Shown one piece after another: positions 43,581 to 53,909 of a stretch of DNA of 64,000 bases (positions are counted from its first letter, which is position 1; each line of letters starts with the position of its first letter). This stretch comes from Pseudoips prasinana (lineage: Eukaryota > Arthropoda > Insecta > Lepidoptera > Nolidae). A program made the position numbers and the translations under genes. The notes below the pieces were generated by a model, which was not told the DNA's origin, did not search any database, and saw only the letters and a list, made by a program, of their open reading frames with translations. The stretch covers positions 22,046,001 through 22,110,000 of the forward strand of contig OX621247.1 in the NCBI GenBank assembly GCA_951640165.1, read 5' to 3'.

Positions 43581-45027
43581 ATGTATTGTGTTTATATTAT
43601 TTTTGCTAAGTAAAAACAAGAAGCTATGATCAATTTAATCGAAAATTAAAGCGATTAATTATTGATACTTCAAATACCACGTACCTCTACCGATCTGATT
43701 AAATCGGCATCGAAAAGGTATTTTCTCTACCCCACGTTCAACACAAATCATTACTTGTTTACAATTTGTCAGAAATTTAGTTTCATAGTTGTTAGTTGGA
43801 AAATTAATTCAACCCGCCCCTGGCTTCGACGTCTTGTCGATATTAATTTTAATATCAGCTAACTACAAAGAAAATTGTTAAGATATACCTATTGAAACAT
43901 TTCGGTACTGATGAGGTTATGCAAAATAAGATTTCGTTGAAATATTAATCTCTTGGTTCTGTAAAAGTGGATTAATCATCTTCCTACGGACAATCAAGGA
44001 AATTTTTGATCGAGAGATAATACTTTTCACTGAATAATTTAATAAAAAATCATATTGGAATGGGTTTAGAAAGTTGGCCTCATGACCTCAGACAACAAAC
44101 TATACTTTGCCTGCAGTTCTGTTTATACGGATCAGTGATTGGAACCACTATAGGGCATTGGTATGCCCAAAAAATTACGTAGAGGATATGATTTTTCTGT
44201 ATATTTTAACCAACTGTTAAAAATGGTGTAAGCTGGTTAAGATATATCATGTAATTTTTATAGCAGATTTTACGTATATTGTAGTAGTTTTATGATGAAT
44301 AAACTTCTAAAACAATTCGCAATAAGTCACAAAATACATAATAATAGAGTAACTTAAACCAAAAATGAGTAGTTATTTGTAAAAGTTTACAGTCTCGAAT
44401 GGGAATTCGTTGAATGATAGCACTTACCGTCCACTGGAAAAAGCCACCGAGCAACCATCAACAAAACTAAACACATTTCGCGGTCGTATCTAATGGTACG
44501 GTCTATTACAGGTAACTTTACCATACTCCGTCATGGTTATGTGAGAAATAGTGCCTAAAAAGGCTATTTGCGAGCTTTCTCTTATTCTGTTAATACTACT
44601 TTTACTATTAATACTTTGGCGCTTACCATGGTTGCAGTCATAAACTAGTGGGTTGCTATGTGATTAATTAGTCGAATGCTGTTGAGAGAGCTGAAGTCAA
44701 CTGCGTTTAAGTCTTAATTATAAACCTATTATATCATAAACCTAAAATACATAAATACGGCCAATAAAAGTTACTAGAGTTGTATATTTAGTACGCGTAA
44801 AAAGTCTTATTCACGTAACGAGATAAGTTAAAATGTATAACCATCAGAATTTACGATGAAGGACGTGCTGCTAAGTGAAATGCATTTATAAATGTATAAC
44901 TCGATACGGATATTTTTAAATTGTAGGTAATGAACACATTTTCATGAAACGTTTTTATCCCGTAGATAAACTAATACACATAACATAATGAATAAAATTT
45001 GATTTTAAAAAAGCAACGCCCGCACAA
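43581..45027. other. Unassigned AT-rich stretch
   Basis: Nothing recognised. Confidence 0.3.
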
Positions 45028-45206
45028 GGAAATCTAATCCCTGTATCGCGGGGTACTTTACAAACATATAATAGACGGACACAAATTACATCCGGACTCA
45101 GAACATCTATTTATGGGTCACACAAATAATTGTCCGGCGCGGGACTCAAACCCGCGACACGAAGCGGCGAGGCGACTGTCTTAGCTTCTGTGCCACACAT
45201 GCAACT
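45028..45206 (-). mobile_element. SINE-B copy 2
   Basis: Plus text ggaaatctaatccctgtatc, gcggggtactttacaaacat, ttgtccggcgcgggactcaa and acgaagcggcgaggcgactg mirrors the copy at 2694-2878, same orientation. Confidence 0.75.
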
Positions 45207-45754
45207 AAACTGGAATGTGATCTAAATGATTTCGCAAAAGACGTATACATGTAATATCCTTCTTTCTGGATCTTGTCTAAAAACCAACTCGTTTACTTAA
45301 TGACTGTGGTATTTATAAACATTTAAAAGCAATTAGGAATAAAAACTAATCGAGTCCAAGATACCAAAGAAGACAGATCGAGAACTATTTATGTCTGAGT
45401 CCAATGATTGCGATTTATTTGCGAGCAGACGAGGTCCTATTCCAGACGTTCCCGTTTTAGTTCTCAGTGGCTAGTTAGTAGTTGCGCAATTCCTTCGTTC
45501 CCCACTTTTTTATTCAATTTTCTCTATGAGTATTATACTCACTTGAGATAACATACGATCGTTCAAAGATTGTGTGGAAATCTGCACTCAGCGGAAATAC
45601 AATCTTTAAGAAAACGGAAACTTCGAAACTACCCAGTGTACTGAATAGAACCAACAAAACTCAACGGTTGATGATAGAATGAAAAAATCCCCTCAAAGTC
45701 CTACCCCAAAGATATTTTGCCACCTGCGACATAGGGGTTTCCATTAAGTTTATT
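45207..45754. other. AT-rich non-coding stretch
   Basis: Nothing recognised. Confidence 0.3.
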
Positions 45755-45756
45755 GA

Positions 45757-45975
45757 CGGGCCAGTTGGCGTGAGTGGTAGATACTTGCCTTTCACGCCGG
45801 TCGTGGGTTCGATTCCCCTCCTGACAGATATTTCCGTGCAAGAATATGTCTGTTTGCACTAAGTCGGAGTGTAATTATCTATATATGTATGTATTTAAAA
45901 GAAAAGTAGTAAGTATATGTTGTCTGGTTTTTGGGATCAGATGACCGTGTGTGAATAATGTCCCAGGATTTTATT
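45757..45975 (+). mobile_element. SINE-A copy with small deletions
   Basis: Head gggccagttggcgtgagtgg, B-box gggttcgattcccctcc, body gtaattatctatatatgtat and aaaagaaaagtagta, tail gtgtgaataatgtcccagga. A stretch containing the usual tagtacaagctctgctta is missing. Confidence 0.75.
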
Positions 45976-46084
45976 ATCGCGTATGTAACTCTAAAATTCA
46001 CCGTGGTGTTTAGTTTGAGCCATGGTTAGGTGGTGGGTATACCAAAGTAAGCATTTTTTGTCCCCATTTTAAATAAATCTCATA

Positions 46085-46240
46085 ACTAACACACTGCTAC
46101 CAGACAACGGATAAATACACTCATATATTTCTTAATACTATAGATTAACTACTCCCATATACAAAACAAATATTCATGCTCGTCACACAAAGATTCACAT
46201 AAAGCTTTCACAGTCAGGGTCACTCGTCACTAGGCCAAGT
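46085..46240 (-). mobile_element. SINE-A2 fragment
   Basis: ctaccagacaacggataaat, then acaaatattcatgctcgtca and cacaaagatt, then gtcactcgtcactaggcc parallels 6419-6655 on the minus strand, but is diverged and partly deleted. Confidence 0.5.
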
Positions 46241-46950
46241 AGCTAGTCAAAAAGAGCTTCTCAGCTAGTAAATTTTGTAGTATATTTGGTTTTGGATACC
46301 ATTTTTTTGTTATTACCAGAACCTCACAAATGTAGGAAAAATCTGTTACTCGCTCAGGTTACTTGCACTATGCCTCCTCTGGAAGTAATCACTCTATGAT
46401 CTCACTTTTAAAACAGGCTTAGGAATAAAATGTTTTAAATATTGGCAGAGATCTAGTCTTACGAATGAACTAAATGAGTTTAAGAATCTTGGATTGATAG
46501 TAGATCTAAAAGGATTTTCTGATTTCCTACCAATCTCGTCTACATCGTGGTTGTTTTTTTCTAGTGCGTGAAGATTCGCCTGGGTTTTTAGTATTACTAA
46601 GCACTCGATAGATAGAACACAGTTAACCAATGACACAAATGAATACATACATACTATAATTATGGGGAATGCTTTAATTAATTGTACTTTTGGTCATAAT
46701 TTCGACTAAAGCAGACTAGGCTAAAAACTTATTTTTAATTCGTTATTGATAGTGTTCCAAATGTCTCATTTAGATGCATTTACTGGCTCCCCTTAATTAT
46801 TAATGCATATAAGCCTATAAAATGCATCAGCCCGCTGAAGTTTATTCAAGAGCCTCGGATATAGAAAAATGTATCCTTATTATAAAACTATTAAAGTTTA
46901 TTAATTAATTAATATGACATATATAATACCTATATGTCATCTAAATTTAG
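46241..46950. other. AT-rich non-coding stretch
   Basis: No gene called. The 84-codon minus frame at 46394-46648 has no recognisable motif. A 10-bp inverted repeat, atgacatata/tatatgtcat, lies near 46914-46940. Confidence 0.35.
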
Positions 46951-46952
46951 AC

Positions 46953-47245
46953 CATGGGGGCCAGTCTCATTGGAGACTAGCCAAAAGTGTGTGCGCAAAG
47001 ACAGGTGCACTTTCTATTCCATTATCCATTGGAGCTAGCTGATACGACTGGAAAGAAGTCAGGTACACAGGTACGGGACCAACGGCTTTACGTGCTTGCA
47101 CGCACAGGGGTGTATTATCACTATTCCAGGATCCGATTTGATACGAGAATTATACTTAGCAGAAAACTCCCAATATCAGTTTTTGCGGTCCCGGGTCGGG
47201 ATTCGAACAGAGACGGGATTAGATCAACGAGGCAGTGAAAAATTA
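46953..47245 (-). mobile_element. SINE-F copy, diverged
   Basis: Plus text gggggccagtctcattggag, gtgtgtgcgcaaagacaggt, ggaaagaagtcaggtacaca, gctttacgtgcttgcacgc and gtcccgggtcgggattcgaa follows the family on the minus strand. The tRNA-like head is degraded. Confidence 0.7.
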
Positions 47246-47394
47246 AATTACTCTTGAATAGTATGGAATAAAATAATCATATAATAGGGATTTATCTGCT
47301 AAAATTTCCGAGAGCCAACCCACTTGATTACAAGTAGCCTTAAGCCTCTAGCGTCAAGTTAAGTTGAGGGTCATGACAGAAACTCTAGGTTTTA

Positions 47395-47690
47395 AGCGGA
47401 GTGGGATTCGATAGGCAATTTTGTTTCTGGCCGAGTGCGCCGCGTAACCGGCGCGGCGGCTTTTTCCGAACCTCGGGGGTGCACGGGAAGAAGTTTGCCG
47501 TCTCTATGGAGGTGTCGTGCGATTCATGGCCCTTTAAGGCACGCCGGTTTTAACGACTGAAGGGCGCCTCCCGCTGCAGAGCTATTCAAAATAGCCTGCA
47601 GAGTGTGGTTGCCATACGACACGAAGATCCCGTACGGTATTTTTCAAGGCGTTGACACTTCTGGCGCACTCTCCGCCATTCTATCTACTG
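47395..47690. other. GC-rich repeat-like block of unknown family
   Basis: Contains gccgcgtaaccggcgcggcg and a hairpin, ctgcag-ctatt-aaatag-ctgcag (about 47573-47601), and gives way abruptly to an AT-rich tail (tattttattattttttagta) at about 47700. The shape, a GC-rich body then an AT-rich tail, is like the 3' part of a retroelement on the plus strand, but I cannot name it. Confidence 0.4.
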
Positions 47691-47700
47691 GAGGCAATTG

Positions 47701-48688
47701 TATTTTATTATTTTTTAGTATTTATTTAGTTGTAGTAGAGTCACCAATTTAGTGAGACTACTAAATTAATAGAAGGAGTAGAAAATCAGAAGTGAAAACA
47801 TGTAAAAATTATTTTATTTCATCTGACTTAATATTGAAGTTATATATGCTTTTTAAACCTCACTCACTATCATAGATAATTTGTACAAAGTAGGTTTTAT
47901 ACTGTAATTGTTGCCACTACAATTTCTTCCTTTTGTACTTTTAGTGTGTACATAAATAAGAAATAAATTAATTAATATTACGATGAAATATTCTGATTCG
48001 GTGCAATAAAGTGTATCAATCAATCTATCTAACCATGAATACAGGTAGGGTATTGTTGATGGAATATTGTTAATAGTACAATAAAACACACAAAAAATAC
48101 ACACAGTTCAATGGCAAAGCTAATTAAAACAGTACAGTACACCGTGAATATGTGGCATGCTTGCTGGCGCGAGTAACAAGAGACGAGTGTTTCGTCCAGT
48201 TCATAGAATAGCGTATGAACCATTCCAAAAAATTTCAGAACTGACTCTTACTTTTATGGTATTAGAACTCAATTTTAACTTGAATAAGACCTATCTATTG
48301 GGCATTTAAGCTGGAATTAGTGCGACGAGTTCCTATCATGTTAAATTCCAGCATGAAACACATTCCTATATTTTGAATGCAATTCACGTCATACAGAAAA
48401 TACTAAAAAATATTAGATGTTACACAAAAGCGCAGTACTTTTTGTAGAATAACTATTTCACATAGATTCTTTAATACACATATGTGTAATAACACCGACC
48501 TTATACTTCCAAGACTTGCTGCTAGTAATACTAAAGGAACAGGTGCGGGTTACTAATTTTGTAAATGTATACGGCTAGCTAGGCGGCCTCTATTGTCGGG
48601 AGACGCAGTGATATCATCCTAGGACTATAAAAGTCATCTTAGAAATAGTTTTCAAAATAGGTGCGTTGTTTTAATATTATTTCGCTAT
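47701..48688. other. AT-rich non-coding stretch
   Basis: Overlapping minus frames at 47853-48223 have no motif. Nothing recognised. Confidence 0.3.
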
Positions 48689-48750
48689 TGACATGTCCGT
48701 ACCATCTCATACGCTAAAGGAATGTCGTATGAGATGGTACGGACATGTCA
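48689..48750. repeat. Perfect 25-bp inverted repeat at a LINE 5' truncation
   Basis: Arms 48689-48713 and 48726-48750 are exact reverse complements around a 12-nt loop. The right arm is genuine LINE coding text (MRWYGHV). The left arm is an inverted copy of it, so the duplication sits precisely at the truncated 5' end of the LINE. Confidence 0.85.
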
Positions 48751-48965
48751 TGCGAAGGGACGAGGAACACGTTGTACGCAAAAAACTCGCAATTACCGAA
48801 AAGAAGAGAGACAGAGGTCGCCCCTCTTGACGTGGTGGTCTAGCATAACAAAACTTTTAGAAAAATCCCAAATACCAGATTCGACAATCCAGGACTGACG
48901 GTCCTGGCGCAAAATAATTAGAAGAGCCGACCCCACCTAACGTGGGATAAGGCAAAAAGAAAGAA
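48726..48965 (+). pseudogene. LINE 3' end, C-terminus of RT frame
   Basis: Translates to MRWYGHVMRRDEEHVVRK then LAITEKKRDRGRP. After a one-base shift it gives WWSSITKLLEKSQIPDSTIQD, a TGA where the family has Trp or another residue, then WRKIIRRADPT and a terminal stop. This is the C-terminal signature of a common insect RTE-like LINE. The frameshift near 48829 and the TGA make it dead. It is 5'-truncated at the inverted repeat. Confidence 0.75.
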
Positions 48966-49370
48966 GTTTTGATATTATTACGCTAATACATAAACTCATT
49001 TTTGGAAACATTACTAACCTACTAACTTGAAACTTATGTATTAGTTCTATGAACTATGAATGATTAAATTTATGATTTCCCAGTTTCAGGAAATCATAAA
49101 TTTATTCATCAGGCGGGAATCTAACCAGCACCCTCTATTATTCCACGGTATGCGCTCTACTTTTAAGCTAAGTACTAGGTATACATGTTTTCAAAACAAT
49201 TGCAAATTGTTTTTTCATACGAGTCAGCCATGTTTCTAGAAACATAGCCGATAAACGACACCCATATCCTCCGTAAGAAATTTAGCAAAAGAACTCGTAA
49301 AATGATCTGCCGTGTATTTCGTACATAATTTAACGGCAGAGTATTCTATCCCCACCGGACGGTCTAATAG
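48966..49370. other. AT-rich stretch with a hairpin
   Basis: Hairpin at 49065-49104: taaatttatgatttcc and its perfect complement (16 bp) around 8 nt. Otherwise nothing recognised. Confidence 0.5.
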
Positions 49371-49374
49371 CTTG

Positions 49375-49640
49375 TGTTCTTTGTTTTTAATAAAGGGTGG
49401 CAAAAGAGCAAGGGGTCACCTGATGGTCAGTGATAACCGCCGCCCATGGACCCTCAAAACACTAAAGGAGCCGCAAGTGCCGTGCAGGCCATGTCACACC
49501 GGATCGAAAATAACTCCGCAGTTGATTGATTCGCGTAGTAGTGCGCGGCAAAAAGTTTCTTGTGAAACGCAAGGTGATGATAAATGACCATTCATCCAGG
49601 TGATAAGGATGAAAATTCCACTTTTGGCCAGAGAGTGTCT
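49375..49640 (-). pseudogene. LINE-H remnant: RT C-terminus plus 3' UTR
   Basis: The minus-strand frame (49734-49462) contains HPYHLDEW then LRFTRNFLPRTTTRINQL. This matches the C-terminal signature of a lepidopteran LINE (R-F-x-R-N-F-L-P-R then W-N-x-L in intact copies, from memory). It continues directly into the dispersed text ggtcacctgatggtcagtga read in reverse, which ends in an A-rich or T-rich tail at about 49375. This copy therefore identifies the orphan repeats at 38617-38735 and 12590-12710 as the 3' UTR of the same element. The frame is degraded, with the WNxLP motif lost. Confidence 0.6.
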
Positions 49641-49689
49641 GTGGGTTCTTTATAATTAGATGCAGTTTATCTATAACATATGTGTTTAG

Positions 49690-49795
49690 AAATATATAAG
49701 TATGTTTATCAGTTGTCTGGTCGTCATCGTACAAGTTCTAAATAGTTTGTGAACAGATGGCAGTGTGTTACTTATCGTAAGATATTTATTTACTC
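49690..49795 (+). mobile_element. SINE-A tail fragment
   Basis: tataagtatgtttatcagtt, gtctggtcgtcatcgtacaa, gttctaaatagtttgtgaac and agatggcagtgtgt follow the second half of SINE-A on the plus strand, diverged. Confidence 0.5.
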
Positions 49796-49854
49796 ATTCA
49801 TAAACAATATCGAATTTAAAAAAATATCTGTTCTATTATTTCTACCTTCTTCCC

Positions 49855-49895
49855 CGTTGGTCTGACGGTAGCATATTTAACAGCAGATAGAGAAG
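49855..49895 (+). mobile_element. SINE-F head fragment
   Basis: ccgttggtctgacggtagca then tatttaacagcag matches the tRNA-like head of SINE-F up to the anticodon region only. Confidence 0.5.
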
Positions 49896-50355
49896 TCGGA
49901 AGCAGAATAGTTAATAAGGCCAAAACACAACTACACAAACACTTTTACAAAATGATCCACAATCTGTCGTATAGTGGATGTGACAACTTTTGAAACTGCA
50001 TCATTAACATGGGACCAATTACACTAATCTATATGCTCATAAACAAAATATTAACAATAGCAATTAACAAGTTTTATTGACGAGGGCATATCGTACTCCG
50101 GATTACATGTCAGCTGACACTGGGACACTAATACAATACTCTAGAGCTGAACGTCGTTATTTTGTGACATTCCAATTTTTCAAGTTCACAATACCGACCA
50201 AAATAGGTTATTTTAATAACACACCAAAATGAGCCTCGACATAAACGAAAAGAAAATTAAATATTAATTAACTGTCACAAACTTTGACTACAATAAAGGC
50301 GAATACAATGACAAAAAAATTAAGAAAATATTTCCGTAAAAGAGCAAGAGTTATA
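49896..50355. other. AT-rich non-coding stretch
   Basis: Nothing recognised. If the minus-strand frame at 50356-50856 is an exon, this would be the start of its downstream intron. Confidence 0.35.
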
Positions 50356-50856
50356 TTAATAAGAACTTTTAAAGCAAACCTTTTTGTACCCGCCGAGGCG
50401 CAGGGCTCTCTGCAGGCAGGCGGCGCGCGTCGTGGACAGGTACACTATAGGCACCACCTCCCCCGCTTCTAACTCGATGTCAAAGTCGTTAACTGCCTCA
50501 CAAAACTTATAATCCTCTAACTTTTTTGCCTCACTCTTCATTAGTTCCTCACTGTCGTCACTTATCTCGTCTTTTAAAACTTCGCTTGCCGGGATGAAAA
50601 GAGGGTTTTCGTAATAACGATTAAGAAGTTTAGGGGCTTCGTTTAAGATGTCTACATCGGAAATCCGTTTATTCGCGTCGTGGGTGGATTCGGTGTCGGT
50701 ATCCTCTTCGGGGAAAGTTATGAGATAATTATCTGTCTCTGGACAGTGGTCGTCACCGCACGAATCTTGAATTACAACGGAAGGTACGTTACCACCCGGT
50801 GACGCGGAAGTATATGCACTCCACCACAGTCCGTTAGTGAGGCGTCCGCACTCCAT
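50356..50856 (-). CDS. Candidate first coding exon of a host gene, acidic protein
   Basis: I do not recognise the protein. The frame opens with a well-placed ATG (aacaATGg, close to the insect start consensus) and runs 166 codons. The N-terminal part is polar (MECGRLTNGLWWSAY). The middle is strongly acidic and Ser/Thr-rich, with FPEEDTDTES and DEISDDSEELMKSE and the helix-like EAKKLEDYKFCEAVNDFDIELE. The end is basic and hydrophobic (VYLSTTRAACLQRALRLGGY). No signal peptide, membrane span or transposon motif is visible. Two possible minus-strand donors near the end, GG|GTACAA (exon end at 50390) and AAG|GTTTGC (exon end at 50381), would give a spliced first exon of about 155-159 codons, and the last residues before the stop look like intron. 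Codon usage and GC content exceed the flanks. A chance open frame or an unrecognised element is the alternative. Confidence 0.55.
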   Translation of the reverse strand: MECGRLTNGLWWSAYTSASPGGNVPSVVIQDSCGDDHCPETDNYLITFPEEDTDTESTHDANKRISDVDILNEAPKLLNRYYENPLFIPASEVLKDEISDDSEELMKSEAKKLEDYKFCEAVNDFDIELEAGEVVPIVYLSTTRAACLQRALRLGGYKKVCFKSSY

Positions 50857-52260
50857 TGTTCAACGACTTATGTTTTCACTGGTTAGTTCACGTTGTTTAT
50901 ATTATTCAGAGGACATTACATACTTCAATCGCCTCAGTTAATAAAAGTAGAATAATGAATTGCGTCTGTCGACGAGTGGGCGTATTGGGTATCTGATTTC
51001 GATCTGCAATCTGTTGACTTCTGCACGCACACGTGGCAGACATTAAAAATATAGCTATCAGATATACTACAAGCTAGTTTTGGAAATTCCGCACATTTGT
51101 AAATAAAGCAAGGTAAAATTATTTAAAAACGGGGCGAAAGTCTACTGATTTGGAGTTGAGTTAAATAAAAAAATAACAGAAAGATGAATATTTGGTTCAA
51201 CTCTGTCAGTGCCAACGCCAAATGTTTTTTTTTCACATTTTGTACAGTTGTGCGTGCATATCTATATCGTATAGAAATGTTTTTACGTACTTAGGGTTCC
51301 GTACCCCAAACAGCAAGCAAAAACAGTTCTGGTGGAACTCTGTTCATCTGTATGACACAGCGGTAAATCGCAACATAGTAATAGTACAAACCTAACTTAG
51401 ATAAGAAATTTTAAAAAGATTTAAACTATTGTTACCCGACTTTGTTGCAAACAAAAACTAATTTGTATGATTCAAATCTCGATCCTTCATTTTAAGTCGA
51501 ATTGGAGCAGATTTTTAAGTATGTGTAATCAGATCAAACCGGGTATTATAATATTTGTCGTTTTATTCGCATGGTAATTCAATTTATGATTAAAAATATT
51601 ATTGCCCCGTTATGTTGGAAGTTTGTTGTTATTGTTACTAAATTTGTATGTTGTACGTTTTTGTAAATAAGTATTTACAGATTATAGATATTTTATGCGA
51701 AAAACAAAAAGCAGCCATATTTATTTAGCAAAAGGAGTATTTTTCCAAAAACAACAAATCTTTACGAACAAACTTATTGCTCGGCTCGGTACGTTATGTC
51801 CAAAGAAAGCACAGGACCCTCGATGCTCAATACGCCTCGCACTTGGCCAGTTTAGTTAAATCAGGTAGCAAATGTAGCGGGATCTTTCTACAGGTGTTGA
51901 AAGGCAGGTGATAAGGGTCACAGGGGCCACACGCCCAGTCTGCACCTCCCACCTCAAATTAGCTACCCAAGCTTTGTGTTACCTTTATATATTTAATTTT
52001 CATATTTGTGGGATAAATTTGCCACAAAATTAAAAAGCCGTAATATTGGAAAAAAATATTTCTATGTATATCTAATTTTTCTCCGTAATCCAAATAAAAA
52101 AACTAAATTTTGTGTCGCAAAAAGTCAACCCAGGATTCAATAGAAAACTATGAATAGAGTTATATTCACAATAAATCAAATGCTTTTTCTTCAAACGAAG
52201 CTGAGCAGTTAGTTTGCGATTCAACTCGTATAAGATCGTACATTGCCATTTATGAAGGCG
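50857..52260. other. AT-rich stretch upstream of the candidate exon
   Basis: About 50857-50930 would be the 5' UTR and promoter side of the minus-strand exon, but I see no clear TATA or initiator. Bases 51291-51365 (agggttccgtaccccaaaca, gc) resemble the start of the 'gggttccgta' repeat. Otherwise nothing recognised. Confidence 0.4.
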
Positions 52261-52266
52261 TCTAAA

Positions 52267-52397
52267 ATAAATCAGACGGTGCCCAGACTAAAGACAGACC
52301 CAAAACGTAAATGTCATACAACAAAACTATGCAGTGCGTGTCATCGCTCTCTTATACATCTATTTAGAAAAGTAGATGCACTAAAATGGTCTCTTAA
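52267..52397. repeat. Dispersed repeat J, copy 1
   Basis: aataaatcagac, gtaaatgtcatacaacaaaa, ctatgcagtgcgtgtcatcg, ctctctta, catctatttagaaaag. It is paired with 52645-52777 in direct orientation, 378 bp apart start to start, about 80 percent alike by eye. Confidence 0.7.
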
Positions 52398-52644
52398 ATC
52401 GCTCTTATATTAGGTCCCTGTTTAAAATAAAATGAAATGACTGCAAGGATCCAAGAAATTCCTATGTTATTAGTGGAAACCTCAATGTTATTATAATTTT
52501 TGTCTGCCGGTAATGTAAGTCCTTTGTTTTCACAGCATTTTGTGATTGAAATGACATCGAAAATAGGAGGAAGGTCTAATAATATTTAAATATTACTGGT
52601 ATTATCTATAAAGAGACTTTAAACTTGATACTAACTTCTGCCAA
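52398..52644. other. Spacer between the two repeat J copies
   Basis: About 247 bp of AT-rich DNA with no frame or motif. It would be the interior if the repeats were termini of one element. Confidence 0.4.
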
Positions 52645-52777
52645 AAATAAATCAGTCAGAGTCCACTTTACACAGTCCTAACATGTAAATGTCATACAAC
52701 AAAACTATAACAACCGTGTCATCGCTCTCTTGCACATCCATTTAGAAAAGCACATGTACTAAAATAGTCTCTCAAAG
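52645..52777. repeat. Dispersed repeat J, copy 2
   Basis: aataaatcagtcagagtcca, then gtaaatgtcatacaacaaaa, ctataacaaccgtgtcatcg, ctctcttgcacatcca, tttagaaaag. Same order and orientation as copy 1. Confidence 0.7.
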
Positions 52778-53907
52778 TTGTGTTATGTTAAATGATCCTC
52801 ATTCAGAAATTTCTTGAGATATAAGAGAAAAGCTCAATGCTGCCATACTTTAGAAATTGTGTCAATATTTCTTCGTCTCTGACCATTATTGATACGCCAT
52901 CGAGCCAATAATTTAAACGTTATATGGTTACTCGAATCTATCTCATAGCGAAATTTCAGACACAAAAATAGAAATTGAATGTAAAACCCATTATTTCACA
53001 CATATTACACTTACATATCACTCTTCCCTTGAAATTGATCAACTTATAGAATATCAGTTTGCAAAAGATACATAAATGGTGGTTGGCACTGGGTACTAAG
53101 CGTGTCAGAAGCCTTGCATTTAAAGATAAAAATGTTATTGGTCGGTTGTTTTTTGTATGTCGAATCATAAAAGTCTTAAGCACTTAAGATTTTCAAATTA
53201 TTTATGCTATAGATATCTACTAGCATAGTACTAGCATTGAGGTAGGTAGGTGACTAAATCTTAAAGTCGCAAGAAACATAATTGATATATATTAAAACTT
53301 ATTTAGAAATAACTGTAATGACATAAATACATTTACGATCTTAATTTATTTAATTATGGTGGTGGTTTATAAATACATATGTGTGCGTGTGTATGTTTCT
53401 TTTTGTTGTAAATTACGACGGCGTGCCCCTACTCATCTTTCTAAAACCATAATATTAGTTGATCTTTTATTACCGATTAATTTCTTTCGTTTGTTGGCTT
53501 CGACATCGGCCAAATTGTTATGGTTATTTCACAAGTGCCACAATTAAAAATTTAAGTTGAACGACATAAATGATAGTTAATTAATAACCTATAGGATGCC
53601 AGGTGTCGTGAGAAGTTGCGTGCCAATCACAACACTAATCATAAAACTTGGCACTAAAACTGTCTGCGGATCTACTTTATGTCCAATATAAATTGACGTC
53701 AACTCATTGAAAAATACGGTATTTACCTGTGGCCAGTTATTTTCGATGGGATTGTAATTATTTATACCACTCACTTGGCACAAAAGCTAACTCGGAAAAT
53801 CTTGATGGGTCCAAATTTATTTTAGAAATTCGCTATCAATATTTTGTTTTACTAAACTTTTATGTATTTCAATCTAGATATTACGCTATTTTGCCACAAT
53901 AATATAA
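52778..53907. other. AT-rich non-coding stretch
   Basis: Frames at 52956-53183 (-), 53356-53547 (+) and 53589-53783 (-) have no motif. Nothing recognised. Confidence 0.35.
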
Positions 53908-53909
53908 TA

